DNA of 64,000 bases from positions 23,893-87,892 of the IMG/VR virus record IMGVR_UViG_3300008954_000025; one strand, 5' to 3'. The notes below the pieces were generated by a model that made no database searches, was not told the DNA's origin, and saw nothing but the letters and a program-made list of their open reading frames with translations. The position numbers and the translations under genes were made by a program. Shown piece after piece: positions 23,597 through 32,011 of the stretch; the stretch's first letter is position 1; every line of letters starts with the position of its first letter. The DNA is from a virus.

Positions 23597-25360
23597 ATGC
23601 CAAAGCCGAGTCACAGCGCTGCAGGCAACCGCTCCGGCACGTTCCGCGGGTCGGAGACCAGCGGCGCGAAGGTGTCCGTTTACGGACACGCCGACGAGCC
23701 GGGAATGCCGCAGGCGCGGAAGCGCGCGATCCACTTCGACTCGCGGGCGCACGGCGTCAGCGACGATCGGTTCCGGCTGATCGCGGCCGAGACGCGCAAG
23801 AACATCGACGGCAGCCCCGGCACGTTTACGTTCGCGGTGAAGTCGCGAGACCCGAACGTGGACCTGCGTGACATCATCGTCGACGACGACTGGGTCGACA
23901 TCTCGTTCACGCGGCACGACCGGAGCTTCCACGCCATGCGTGGTCTGGTCGATGTCGTGGCGCCGGCCACCTCGGCGTCGGGTACTGGCGCCACCGAAAC
24001 GACCTACGTCGTGACCGGACGTGACTTCACCAAGATCTTCGAGCTGACGCCCGTGTGGTTCGACCGCATCACCGACGGCGACTACGCCGGCGCGGCGCTC
24101 ACGCGGATCATGGAGGAGACCGAGGGCGTCTTCGGGAACGTCAAGGAGGTCGTGTCGAACCTGCTGTTCGGCTTCCTCCACGAGCTGGACGAGCTGGGCC
24201 GCGCGACTTGGGTGCTCCCGCCTTCGCTGCCGTCCGGCCAAGGCACCGTCGAGGTCATCCAGTACGGCAAGCCGCGTTTGAAGAAGAGCCCGCCAGGCCC
24301 GAAGCCGTCGCCGTTCTCGCTGCAGGCGCCGCCGTCGCCGTCGATCACGCGCCCGCTCGTATCGATCCGAGGCGGCCGGAACTTCTTAGACGAGATCCAG
24401 TACTTCACGGACCACTGGATGAACGACCCGCTGCGGTCGAGCTCGCTCAATCCGGTCTACTTCGATCCGCAGAACACGTACCTGTGGCCGATAGCGCAGC
24501 ACTACTCGGACCCGGCCCTGTGCGAGCTGTGGTGCGACCTCGTATCGCGCGACTCACCAGACACAGTCGCGTACACGCACAACGATCAGGGCAGCACGCC
24601 CGACACGACGGCGATGGCTGTGATCCTACGCGACAGGCCGTTCCTCACCGCTACGCGCCGCGAAGCCGCCGCGAACGTGAACGAGCCGGATCCCGACAAG
24701 CCGGAAGCGCTGTCGTCCGGGCCCTGGCTCAACCGCATCCCGCTGTACACGGTCGACCGCGGGGACTGCGTCGCCGTCCAGACCGCGCGCAGCGGCGCCG
24801 AGCGCCGGAACATGTTCATGGCCGCGCCCGCGATCTACCAGGAGAGCTTGAAGGCGTGGCCCGAGCTGCAGACGCCGCTCATCAGCGTGAAGGACGTGAG
24901 CCGCCACGGCGTGCGGCGCATGGACGTCATCACGAACTATGCGACGTCCTCGACGGACGTCGACCTCGACGGCTCGCCGCTCGGCCTCGCGCTCAACTAC
25001 AGGGAGCGGATCCGCGACTTCCACTGCATGAACTACCTGTTCTACAGCGGGACCATACCGCTGGCGATCGGACGCCCGGACATTCGCGTCGGCGGCCGAC
25101 TCCGGATCCGCGGTGACGACCCGGCGCGCGACGAGACGTACTACGTCGAAGAGGTCCGCAACGCCTGGCAGGCTCCGGAGAGCCTCACCCGCGCCGGCGG
25201 GCTGGCCACGACGCTGGGCGTGACCCGAGGTTGGCGGGGCACCGATCAATCGCTGGTGCGGGCGTTCAACGTGATCCGTGACGAGTACAACGACGCTGCG
25301 ATCCAGGAGGAGCTGCAGAAGCAGGCCGCCGCGATCAAAGCGCGCGAGGAGGACAAGTAG
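23597..25360 (+). CDS. Baseplate/tail hub protein (gp27/gpD-like)
   Basis: A 587-residue protein from ATG 23597, immediately after the tape measure. It opens with a beta-rich domain (RFRLIAAETRKNIDGSPGTF, WVDISFTRHDRSFHAMRGLV) and TYVVTGRDFTKIFELTPVWF. GRDFTK is the typical hub motif following the first barrel. The second half contains LYTVDRGDCVAVQTARSGAE and GRPDIRVGGRLRIRGDD plus TYYVEEVRNAW, a tail-tube-like second barrel. The C-terminus is a charged helix. Hub trimers connect tube, tape measure and spike. Confidence 0.8.
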   Translation: MPKPSHSAAGNRSGTFRGSETSGAKVSVYGHADEPGMPQARKRAIHFDSRAHGVSDDRFRLIAAETRKNIDGSPGTFTFAVKSRDPNVDLRDIIVDDDWVDISFTRHDRSFHAMRGLVDVVAPATSASGTGATETTYVVTGRDFTKIFELTPVWFDRITDGDYAGAALTRIMEETEGVFGNVKEVVSNLLFGFLHELDELGRATWVLPPSLPSGQGTVEVIQYGKPRLKKSPPGPKPSPFSLQAPPSPSITRPLVSIRGGRNFLDEIQYFTDHWMNDPLRSSSLNPVYFDPQNTYLWPIAQHYSDPALCELWCDLVSRDSPDTVAYTHNDQGSTPDTTAMAVILRDRPFLTATRREAAANVNEPDPDKPEALSSGPWLNRIPLYTVDRGDCVAVQTARSGAERRNMFMAAPAIYQESLKAWPELQTPLISVKDVSRHGVRRMDVITNYATSSTDVDLDGSPLGLALNYRERIRDFHCMNYLFYSGTIPLAIGRPDIRVGGRLRIRGDDPARDETYYVEEVRNAWQAPESLTRAGGLATTLGVTRGWRGTDQSLVRAFNVIRDEYNDAAIQEELQKQAAAIKAREEDK

Positions 25361-26601
25361 TGCCGCGGATCGGTGCGCAACCTCGCCTGCAAGCCGGCAC
25401 GCAACGTCCGGGAGGCATCCCGCTGGTGCGCTCCGCGCGCGGCGTGATGATGCGCGGCGTCGTCGTGCGCACGTACTCGTTCAATGCGGACGAGCGCTAT
25501 GCGTGCATGGACCGGCGCTCGACGCCCGCGGCGCAGTACGCCGACGTGCTCTGCTACACGAGCATGCGCGGCGGCCGCTATCACTACCTGCCGCGTTGCC
25601 TGATCAGCCGCGAGTACAGCGGCGCGCACGACGGCGACATCTCCACGCCGCGGCCGAATCGGCACGGCTTCGGGCAGACTCCTGACGTCAACACGAAGAC
25701 CAGCCCGGCGATGATGGACGGCGACCACGTGCTCGTCGGCTTCATCGACGACCGCTGCGAACAGGGCGTGATCCTCCGACACATCCCGCACCCTCGAGCG
25801 GACACCGGCAAGGCGCCCGACGCCGCCAGCGGCGACCGTCTCCGCATCATCGGCGACGGCGTCACTGACGACGGCACGCCACGCGCGATCAAGCACCAGG
25901 GTGTGGTGGTCGGCGTGACGGCCAACGGCGGCTGGCTGCTCGACCTGCGCCGGGCGCACCTCGGCTTCGGCGGCGGTGGCACGGCCAACACCGGCGGCGG
26001 CTACGACGCAAACACGGGTGACGAGGTCGCGAGCACGCAGATCGACACGCAGACGAACTACGCATCGGCAGGCAACGTCCGTGTCCGGCTGCCCGACGAC
26101 GCAGTGTTCTCGGTCGACTACGGCGACGGCTCGGTCGAGCGCATCAGTCTGCTTCACCATGCAGCGGGGCAGTCGACGATGGCGCTCATGGCCGACTACG
26201 TCCGCATCGGCTCGCCGGCGGCCGCCGTGGTCAGCCCCGAGGACGCTGCGGTGCGCGGTACGGCATGGGGCGACGCCCGGAACACGCTGTACCGCGACGT
26301 TGACACTCGGCTCGGTCACATCTCGACGGCTGCGGACGTGCTGAAGACGGCGGCGGGCAACTTCGCAGGCAGCAGCGTCTCGGCCAGCCAGGGCAGTTCA
26401 ACTGTTCAGGTCGTGCCGGCTACGGCGAGCGCCGCGCTCGGGGGCGCGCTCGAGGCATTCCTCATAGTGCTGAAGGGGCAACTCGAAGCCATCAAGCTGT
26501 CAATCGACTCGTTCGAGCGCCCCACGACTGGCGCGGACCAGTCAGCCGAGGAGGCCAACGCCTACTTGTCGAACCACGTATACTTCGTGGAGGAGGCGTA
26601 G
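25360..26601 (+). CDS. Baseplate spike / gp5-gpV-like protein
   Basis: A 413-residue protein from GTG 25360 (TAGTG overlap). It contains an OB-fold-like region: VVVRTYSFNADERYACMDRR, MMDGDHVLVGFIDDRCEQGV and ILRHIPHP. This is the pattern of the N-terminal OB domain in spike proteins. It is followed by a Gly/Asn-rich beta region (GFGGGGTANTGGGYDANTGD) and YGDGSVERISLL. The C-terminus is helical. No lysozyme domain or metal-binding apex motif was recognised. Location directly after the hub supports the role of central membrane-puncturing spike. Confidence 0.65.
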   Translation: MPRIGAQPRLQAGTQRPGGIPLVRSARGVMMRGVVVRTYSFNADERYACMDRRSTPAAQYADVLCYTSMRGGRYHYLPRCLISREYSGAHDGDISTPRPNRHGFGQTPDVNTKTSPAMMDGDHVLVGFIDDRCEQGVILRHIPHPRADTGKAPDAASGDRLRIIGDGVTDDGTPRAIKHQGVVVGVTANGGWLLDLRRAHLGFGGGGTANTGGGYDANTGDEVASTQIDTQTNYASAGNVRVRLPDDAVFSVDYGDGSVERISLLHHAAGQSTMALMADYVRIGSPAAAVVSPEDAAVRGTAWGDARNTLYRDVDTRLGHISTAADVLKTAAGNFAGSSVSASQGSSTVQVVPATASAALGGALEAFLIVLKGQLEAIKLSIDSFERPTTGADQSAEEANAYLSNHVYFVEEA

Positions 26602-28496
26602 TGATTCAGCTCATCCCCACCACTGCGGCCGACGTCGAGCAGCAAGCCAAGCAGCAGGCTGATGAGAAGTATTGGAAGAAGTTCCTGTACTTCTTCGAGC
26701 TGCGCATCGCTTCGCCGGCGTTCGATGGAGACGGCGTCGGGCCCCAGTTCGCCATGATGCCGCTGATCCTCGCGCCGCAGCGCATGACGATGGGCGAGCC
26801 GTTCGCAGTGAAGGCCACACCGACGCTCGGCGGCGGCCTGTACGTGGAGGAGTCCGGGATTCTCGCGAGGCCCATGCAGATCGCGGGCACGACCGGCTTC
26901 GCGCCGCGTCTGCTCGACCGCGTCCCGGTGTCGTCGAAGCGCGTGCGCGATGAGCTCCGATCGTACGTGGATCGGACGGTCGAGGTGGACGACTCCGTCA
27001 CGCGCCTGTCGGGGCAGAAGCAGCTGCAGATGCTCCAGGACCGCATCTTTCGGCTCTACGCCGACCTGAAACGGAACCCGGAGACGTCGGCCGGCACCGA
27101 GCTGATCTGGCACAACATCAAGGACGACGAGCACTGGCGCGTCATCCCGCAGAGCTTCGAGCTGCGCCGCGCGTCGCGCCGCAGCACGATGTACTTCTAC
27201 AACATCCAGATGCTCGCGGTGGAGCCTGCGGCGCAGCGCTCTCGGATCGTCTCCGAGGACCACGACCTCTTCGATGAGATCGGCGACCCGGCGCGGTCCA
27301 TCCGCGAGGGCATCGACCTCGTGAGCGGGACGCTGGACAACGTGGGTGGCCTGGGACGAGACACGGACGACTCCATCCGGAGTTACGTCAGCTCGGTCCG
27401 CTCGGTCACCCAGATCGCCGCCTCGGCGAACAACGTCGCGGCGGCCTCGGCCGACTTCGTGAACGGCCGGACTACCGAGATTCGAGGCGTCACGTCCGAC
27501 GGGCTCCTGCAGTTGCTCGCCGACACCGAGAACCTCCTGGACGCCATGGACTCCTCGCTGGTCGCCGTAGGCACGCTGCCGGCCTCTGTGCGCGCCGACT
27601 GGACCGACTTGGAGCGCGGGCTTCAGCGCATCGCTGCCTGGCCAGACCGGCTCCAGACGGCCCTACAGGCCCGCGTGACCGCGCTGGACGACGGCTCCGA
27701 GACCACCGAGGCCGAATCCGCCGCCGTGACCGCCCAGGTGACGTTCAGAGGCGTTCGGGCGGCCGGGACGCGGCCGAGGCTGGGTGACGCCCGAAAGCGC
27801 CGAGCGGCCCGTCTGGAGACACGCAGGCGCGCGCTCGAGGTCGCCGGCCTGACGGAGCGCACGGTCGGACAGGGGCAGACCATTCACGACATCGCCGCCG
27901 AGTACTTGGACGACGCGTCGCGGTACCGGGAGATCGCGGCGATCAATGACCTGCGGGCACCCTACATCCACCCGGCGGGGCTCCCGGGCACCCTACGACC
28001 GGGCGATCAGATCCTCATCCCGAGTCGGGCGTCTCGGCAGACGGCGCGGACGCTGCCGGTCGTCCGGGGCACCGACCTCCTCGCGCCCGAGACGCACCGC
28101 CTGTTCGGCGTGGACTGGCGCCTCGAACCGTCCTCGGACGGGAGCGGATTGTACGATATGGTGCTCGATGAGGCGAACAACGCAGGTAAGGACGTGAAGC
28201 GCGTCGCGGGGATCCCTAACCTGGAGCAGGCTGTAGGCACCCGTCTCCGTACGAACAAAGGGGACAGCGCGATGTACCGAGAGCTGGGGACCAATGTGGT
28301 GGTGGGCATGGGCAACACAGTCGTGGACACGGAGACGGCGCGGCTGCACATGACCTCCGCGGTGCAGGACGACCCGCGCATCGTGACCGTGTCGGGGGTC
28401 CAGCTCGCGCCGAGGGGGCCGGACAGCATCGACGTCGAGTTCAACGCTTCGGTGTACGGCCTGTCCGACCGGGTGAACATCACGTCGCGGACGTAG
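26601..28496 (+). CDS. Baseplate protein with LysM domain fused to a gp25-like wedge domain
   Basis: A 631-residue protein from GTG 26601 (GGAGG upstream). Residues 1-400 are a beta-rich N-terminus (FELRIASPAFDGDGVGPQFA) and helices. Residues about 421-474 form a LysM domain: VGQGQTIHDIAAEYLDDASR, EIAAINDL and LRPGDQILIP. Residues about 498-628 are a gp25/gpW-like domain: HRLFGVDWRLE, AVGTRLRTNKGDSAMYRELG, and a strand with TVSGVQL and IDVEFNASVYG. gp25 starts sheath polymerisation at the wedge. LysM here links hub and wedge in many phages and is not necessarily a wall binder. One polypeptide combining both is notable. Confidence 0.75.
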   Translation: MIQLIPTTAADVEQQAKQQADEKYWKKFLYFFELRIASPAFDGDGVGPQFAMMPLILAPQRMTMGEPFAVKATPTLGGGLYVEESGILARPMQIAGTTGFAPRLLDRVPVSSKRVRDELRSYVDRTVEVDDSVTRLSGQKQLQMLQDRIFRLYADLKRNPETSAGTELIWHNIKDDEHWRVIPQSFELRRASRRSTMYFYNIQMLAVEPAAQRSRIVSEDHDLFDEIGDPARSIREGIDLVSGTLDNVGGLGRDTDDSIRSYVSSVRSVTQIAASANNVAAASADFVNGRTTEIRGVTSDGLLQLLADTENLLDAMDSSLVAVGTLPASVRADWTDLERGLQRIAAWPDRLQTALQARVTALDDGSETTEAESAAVTAQVTFRGVRAAGTRPRLGDARKRRAARLETRRRALEVAGLTERTVGQGQTIHDIAAEYLDDASRYREIAAINDLRAPYIHPAGLPGTLRPGDQILIPSRASRQTARTLPVVRGTDLLAPETHRLFGVDWRLEPSSDGSGLYDMVLDEANNAGKDVKRVAGIPNLEQAVGTRLRTNKGDSAMYRELGTNVVVGMGNTVVDTETARLHMTSAVQDDPRIVTVSGVQLAPRGPDSIDVEFNASVYGLSDRVNITSRT

Positions 28497-28506
28497 AGGA
28501 CAGCCA

Positions 28507-30192
28507 ATGCCCAAGCTGCAGATCAAGACCAAGCAGGAAGTCCAGCGGGACATCATCAACGCGGTCGTGGCGCGCACGTCGCTGTCCGACGTCACTGACA
28601 GCTCCACCCTCAAGCACTTCATCACGGCGCTCTCGACCGAGATCGCCGAGGTCTACTACCAGTTCACCCGACTCGCGGAGCTTTTCGACTTCCGCAAGGC
28701 GGCGGGCCTCGACCTCGACGAGCGCGCCAAGGAGATCCTCGGCGGGACCATCGAGCGGTTCGAGGCGCGCCGCGCCGTCGGGCAGCTCGAGTTCACACGT
28801 GCTGTCGCGACCGCTGCGCCGGTCACCATCCCGGCTGGGACGATCGTCGAGACGGCCGACGGCACCGCCGTCGAGACGACCGAGGACGCCCCCATCGCCG
28901 CGGCCGCGACCAGCTCGGCGCCCTTCGCCGACGCCCGCGCCGTCGAGGTCGGTGTGGACGGGAACATCGGCGTCGCCACGGCCGTCGTCTTCCGGACGAA
29001 GCCGATCGGCGTCGACTCGGTCAGCAACCCGTCCAGCTTTGGGCAGGGTCGCGACCGCGAGTCGGACGACGCCTACCGTGCGCGCATCCTGGACCTCATC
29101 GCGACGCTCCCACGCTGCACACCAGAGGCGCTCGCGTTCATCGTCCTCGGCGTCGAGGACCCGGCAGGCAGTGGCAAGACGATCGTCTTTTCGCACACGT
29201 TCGAGAACGCCAACGCGCCCGGCACGGCCATCGTGTACGTCGACGACGGCACGGGGAACGTGGCCGACTACGCGCGCCGACGGAGCGCCGCGGTGGTCGC
29301 CGCGCCCGGGGTCGACTCGCTGAGCGTGCTCACCGGAACCACGCAGACGCTGACGTCGGCCGGCGCGTTCCCGACCGACGCGACCGAGCGGGCCGAGATC
29401 GTCGGTGGCTACATCGCGATCACCAACGCGGCCAACGCAGGCAACGAGGGCCTGTTCCCGATCCTGTCGGTCCCGGACGCCAACACGATCACGTACACGA
29501 ACGCCGACGGCGTGGTCGAGGGTGCGGGCGCGCTCTTCGTTGCGGGCGAGCCGCTGACGCTCGGCTTGAACGGCCCGCCGACGGACAGCGCCGTGGGCGG
29601 CGAGGAGTTCCTCGACCACAACAACTTCCCGATGGTCACCGGAACGGACCTGCTCTACCTCGTCCGGGGCGACACGATCACGCTGCTGACGCCGGACACG
29701 GCCGCAGGTAACGACTACGACCTGCGCCAGTCGAACGGCCGCATCTTCTTCTCGGGCACGGCGGGTCCGCTGCAGACTGGTGACCGGATCGTCTCTGGGT
29801 ACCAGTACTACACCGGCGTCATCGCCGAGGCGCAGAAGGTCGTCGACGGCGACATCGACGACCGGCTGAACTACCCCGGCTGGCGCGCTGCTGGAGTCGA
29901 CGTTCGGGTCCTGCCGCCGACGGTGCGGCAGCGCGCGGTCACGGCGCGGTTGACCGTCCTCGAGGGCTTCGAGCGGACGACTGTCGTGTCCGACGCGGAG
30001 ACCGCGGTCAGCGACTACATCAACAACCTGGGCATCAGCGGCGACGTCATCTACCACGAGCTCGTGGAGCGGGTGATGGGCGTCGACGGCGTGTACGACA
30101 TCACGCTGCTGCTCGATGGCGCGGAGTCGAACGTGACCATCGACGATCACGAGATCGCGCGCATCACCGCGCTGAACATCGACGTGGCGTAG
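28507..30192 (+). CDS. Baseplate wedge protein J-like (gpJ/gp6 family)
   Basis: A 561-residue protein from ATG 28507 with GAGGA upstream. Hallmarks of baseplate J are present: FDFRKAAGLDLDERAKEILG near residues 60-80, VTIPAGTIVETADGTAVETT for the strand-rich domain, VGVDGNIGVATAVVFRTKPI and ESDDAYRARILDLIAT. The C-terminal VLEGFERTTVVSDAETAV and GDVIYHELVERVMGVDGVYD is the usual end of J proteins. It includes a longer central beta-insertion (GTTQTLTSAGAFPTDATERA). It forms the wedge ring around the hub. Confidence 0.88.
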   Translation: MPKLQIKTKQEVQRDIINAVVARTSLSDVTDSSTLKHFITALSTEIAEVYYQFTRLAELFDFRKAAGLDLDERAKEILGGTIERFEARRAVGQLEFTRAVATAAPVTIPAGTIVETADGTAVETTEDAPIAAAATSSAPFADARAVEVGVDGNIGVATAVVFRTKPIGVDSVSNPSSFGQGRDRESDDAYRARILDLIATLPRCTPEALAFIVLGVEDPAGSGKTIVFSHTFENANAPGTAIVYVDDGTGNVADYARRRSAAVVAAPGVDSLSVLTGTTQTLTSAGAFPTDATERAEIVGGYIAITNAANAGNEGLFPILSVPDANTITYTNADGVVEGAGALFVAGEPLTLGLNGPPTDSAVGGEEFLDHNNFPMVTGTDLLYLVRGDTITLLTPDTAAGNDYDLRQSNGRIFFSGTAGPLQTGDRIVSGYQYYTGVIAEAQKVVDGDIDDRLNYPGWRAAGVDVRVLPPTVRQRAVTARLTVLEGFERTTVVSDAETAVSDYINNLGISGDVIYHELVERVMGVDGVYDITLLLDGAESNVTIDDHEIARITALNIDVA

Positions 30193-30202
30193 GAGACGCA
30201 GC

Positions 30203-32011
30203 GTGCCCGTCATCAACCAGCAGACGCTCACATCGCACGCCACCTTCACCGCGGCGATCGCAGGCATCCCCGCTGGTGCGTGGCCGGCTGGTGGCTACGA
30301 GCTGCGCGCCGACGACGACGGCCCGTACGTGGAGACGATCACCGTCAGCCCCGCGACGGTGACGATCGCGGACAAGGGCAACGAGGAGCTGACGCTGTCC
30401 GGGCGCCTCGACGGCGGGGGCCTCGTCCCGACGACCGTCGTGGACGCCGACCCGGCACCCGCTGGTGGCGACGGCGTGTACGTGTGGGGCGTCAACGACG
30501 TCACGATCAAGGAGCTCGTCTTCATCGACGTGCACACGTCGAACGCGTTCACGAACGCGGCCGTCCGCATCGGTGAGCGCGGTGGCGGAACGAACCTGCC
30601 AGCGCACCGCATCACCATCGACAGCTGCCTCCTGGGACAGATCACCGTCCCGGCCGCCAACGCGGGCGTGTACATCGAGGGACTCGGCGCTGCGTGCGAT
30701 GACATTCAGATTCTCGGCGGCGACCCCTCCGTCGACGTGGTGCCGCGGACGCAGATCCGGGGGACGCGGAGCTGGTGCGTCTACGCACAGAACGTCACGC
30801 AGCTGACGATCGACTACGCGCTGTTCCTGCAACACACGGGCGCGCTCAGCTCGGGTGCAGCCATTCAGCTCATCAACACCGACGACGTCTTCATGCACCG
30901 GACGTTTCACCGGCTGCACGAGACGGCAGCCCTGTACGTCGGGGCGTCGGACCGCGTGCGCGTGGTCAACTCGCAGTTCCAGGAGTGCAACGACACCGAC
31001 GTCAACAACGAGTACATCGAGCTGGACAACGTCGACGGGTTCGCGTCCTGGAACAACACGTTCGCGCACCTCGACGGCACCGACCCGATCCGTGCCTTCA
31101 CGTACGTCCACAACTCGACGGCCGGCAGCGTCATCCACTTCGAGGGCAACATCTTCTACCTCGCCGGTACTGGCGCGACGCACGATGTCTACCGGCTCGG
31201 CGCCGTGGTGGACCTCAGTGCGCTGCAGACCGGCGACTCGAGCAGCAACTGCTTCCACCTCGTCGACGCAGGCGAGGCTGCACCGAACACGCCAGGCATC
31301 GCCCGCGTCGATGCGACGGCGACAGACTACGAGACGCTGACGGCCTGGCGGGCCGGCGCGTCGTTGGACCCCTCCGGCTCGATCGGCGCCGTGCGGTCAG
31401 TCGACGCCGACCCGGTGTTCCAGGACGCCACGCCCGGCAGCGGGGCGGACCTGCGCATCGGCACTACCAGCGGCGCCATCGGCATCGCGGCCAAGACGTG
31501 GACCGCGGCGTTCGGCGAGGCGGCCGTCACGCAGCCGATGACCGCCGACTTCTTCGGCAACGCGCGCTCCGAGGCGCTCAACGATGCCGGGTACCACGAG
31601 GTGATCACGACCTCGACGTCGGTCACGCCGACCACCGTCGAGAAGAACGGCGGGTACCGGATCGCAGTGACGGGGCTGTCGATCCCGGACGGCAGCTATC
31701 GCTTCCACCTCGGGCCGCTCGGCACCACCGCTGACCCGATCTGCTACGCCGGTAGCTACGGCAGCGTGAACGACGTCGTCGTCGCTGACGGTTCGGGCGT
31801 CTTCGTGTCGCCGCCGCTAGCCTCCGGCGGCCCGTACAACGTCTTCGTCGCCGGGTTCGACGCGACCTCCGGCAGCACCGAGCTCGTGTCTGGTGCCGTG
31901 TCGTACGTGCACAAAAACCACCGCAGCAGTTTGTACGCGCTGCGCTCTCTGCTACTGCCGTGGTGGAAGACCGGACCGCGCCAGGTCGCGAAGGAGCCGC
32001 TGCAGACATGA
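30203..32011 (+). CDS. Right-handed beta-helix tail spike or fibre-like protein
   Basis: A 602-residue protein from GTG 30203 with a TAGGAG site. Repeated short strands such as GVYVWGVNDVTIKELVFIDV, RITIDSCLLGQITV, WCVYAQNVTQLTIDYALFLQ and DRVRVVNSQFQECNDTDVNN have the spacing of pectate-lyase-like parallel beta-helices. The last 100 residues look like an Ig-like domain (NGGYRIAVTGLSIPDGSYRF) and a basic tail. Such proteins bind or cleave surface polysaccharides. Being between gpJ and the next baseplate gene, it could be a baseplate-attached spike. No catalytic residues are assigned. Confidence 0.65.
   Translation: MPVINQQTLTSHATFTAAIAGIPAGAWPAGGYELRADDDGPYVETITVSPATVTIADKGNEELTLSGRLDGGGLVPTTVVDADPAPAGGDGVYVWGVNDVTIKELVFIDVHTSNAFTNAAVRIGERGGGTNLPAHRITIDSCLLGQITVPAANAGVYIEGLGAACDDIQILGGDPSVDVVPRTQIRGTRSWCVYAQNVTQLTIDYALFLQHTGALSSGAAIQLINTDDVFMHRTFHRLHETAALYVGASDRVRVVNSQFQECNDTDVNNEYIELDNVDGFASWNNTFAHLDGTDPIRAFTYVHNSTAGSVIHFEGNIFYLAGTGATHDVYRLGAVVDLSALQTGDSSSNCFHLVDAGEAAPNTPGIARVDATATDYETLTAWRAGASLDPSGSIGAVRSVDADPVFQDATPGSGADLRIGTTSGAIGIAAKTWTAAFGEAAVTQPMTADFFGNARSEALNDAGYHEVITTSTSVTPTTVEKNGGYRIAVTGLSIPDGSYRFHLGPLGTTADPICYAGSYGSVNDVVVADGSGVFVSPPLASGGPYNVFVAGFDATSGSTELVSGAVSYVHKNHRSSLYALRSLLLPWWKTGPRQVAKEPLQT

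Noticed and set aside
28480-30267. 595-codon open frame antisense to baseplate J
   Set aside because: The sense frame is an unmistakable gpJ protein; the antisense product has no recognisable domain and repetitive charged composition typical of GC-rich shadows.
31960-32007. Upstream extension of the large baseplate gene
   Set aside because: The ATG at 32008 overlaps the previous stop (ATGA), the rule throughout this operon; the extension would run inside the beta-helix gene.
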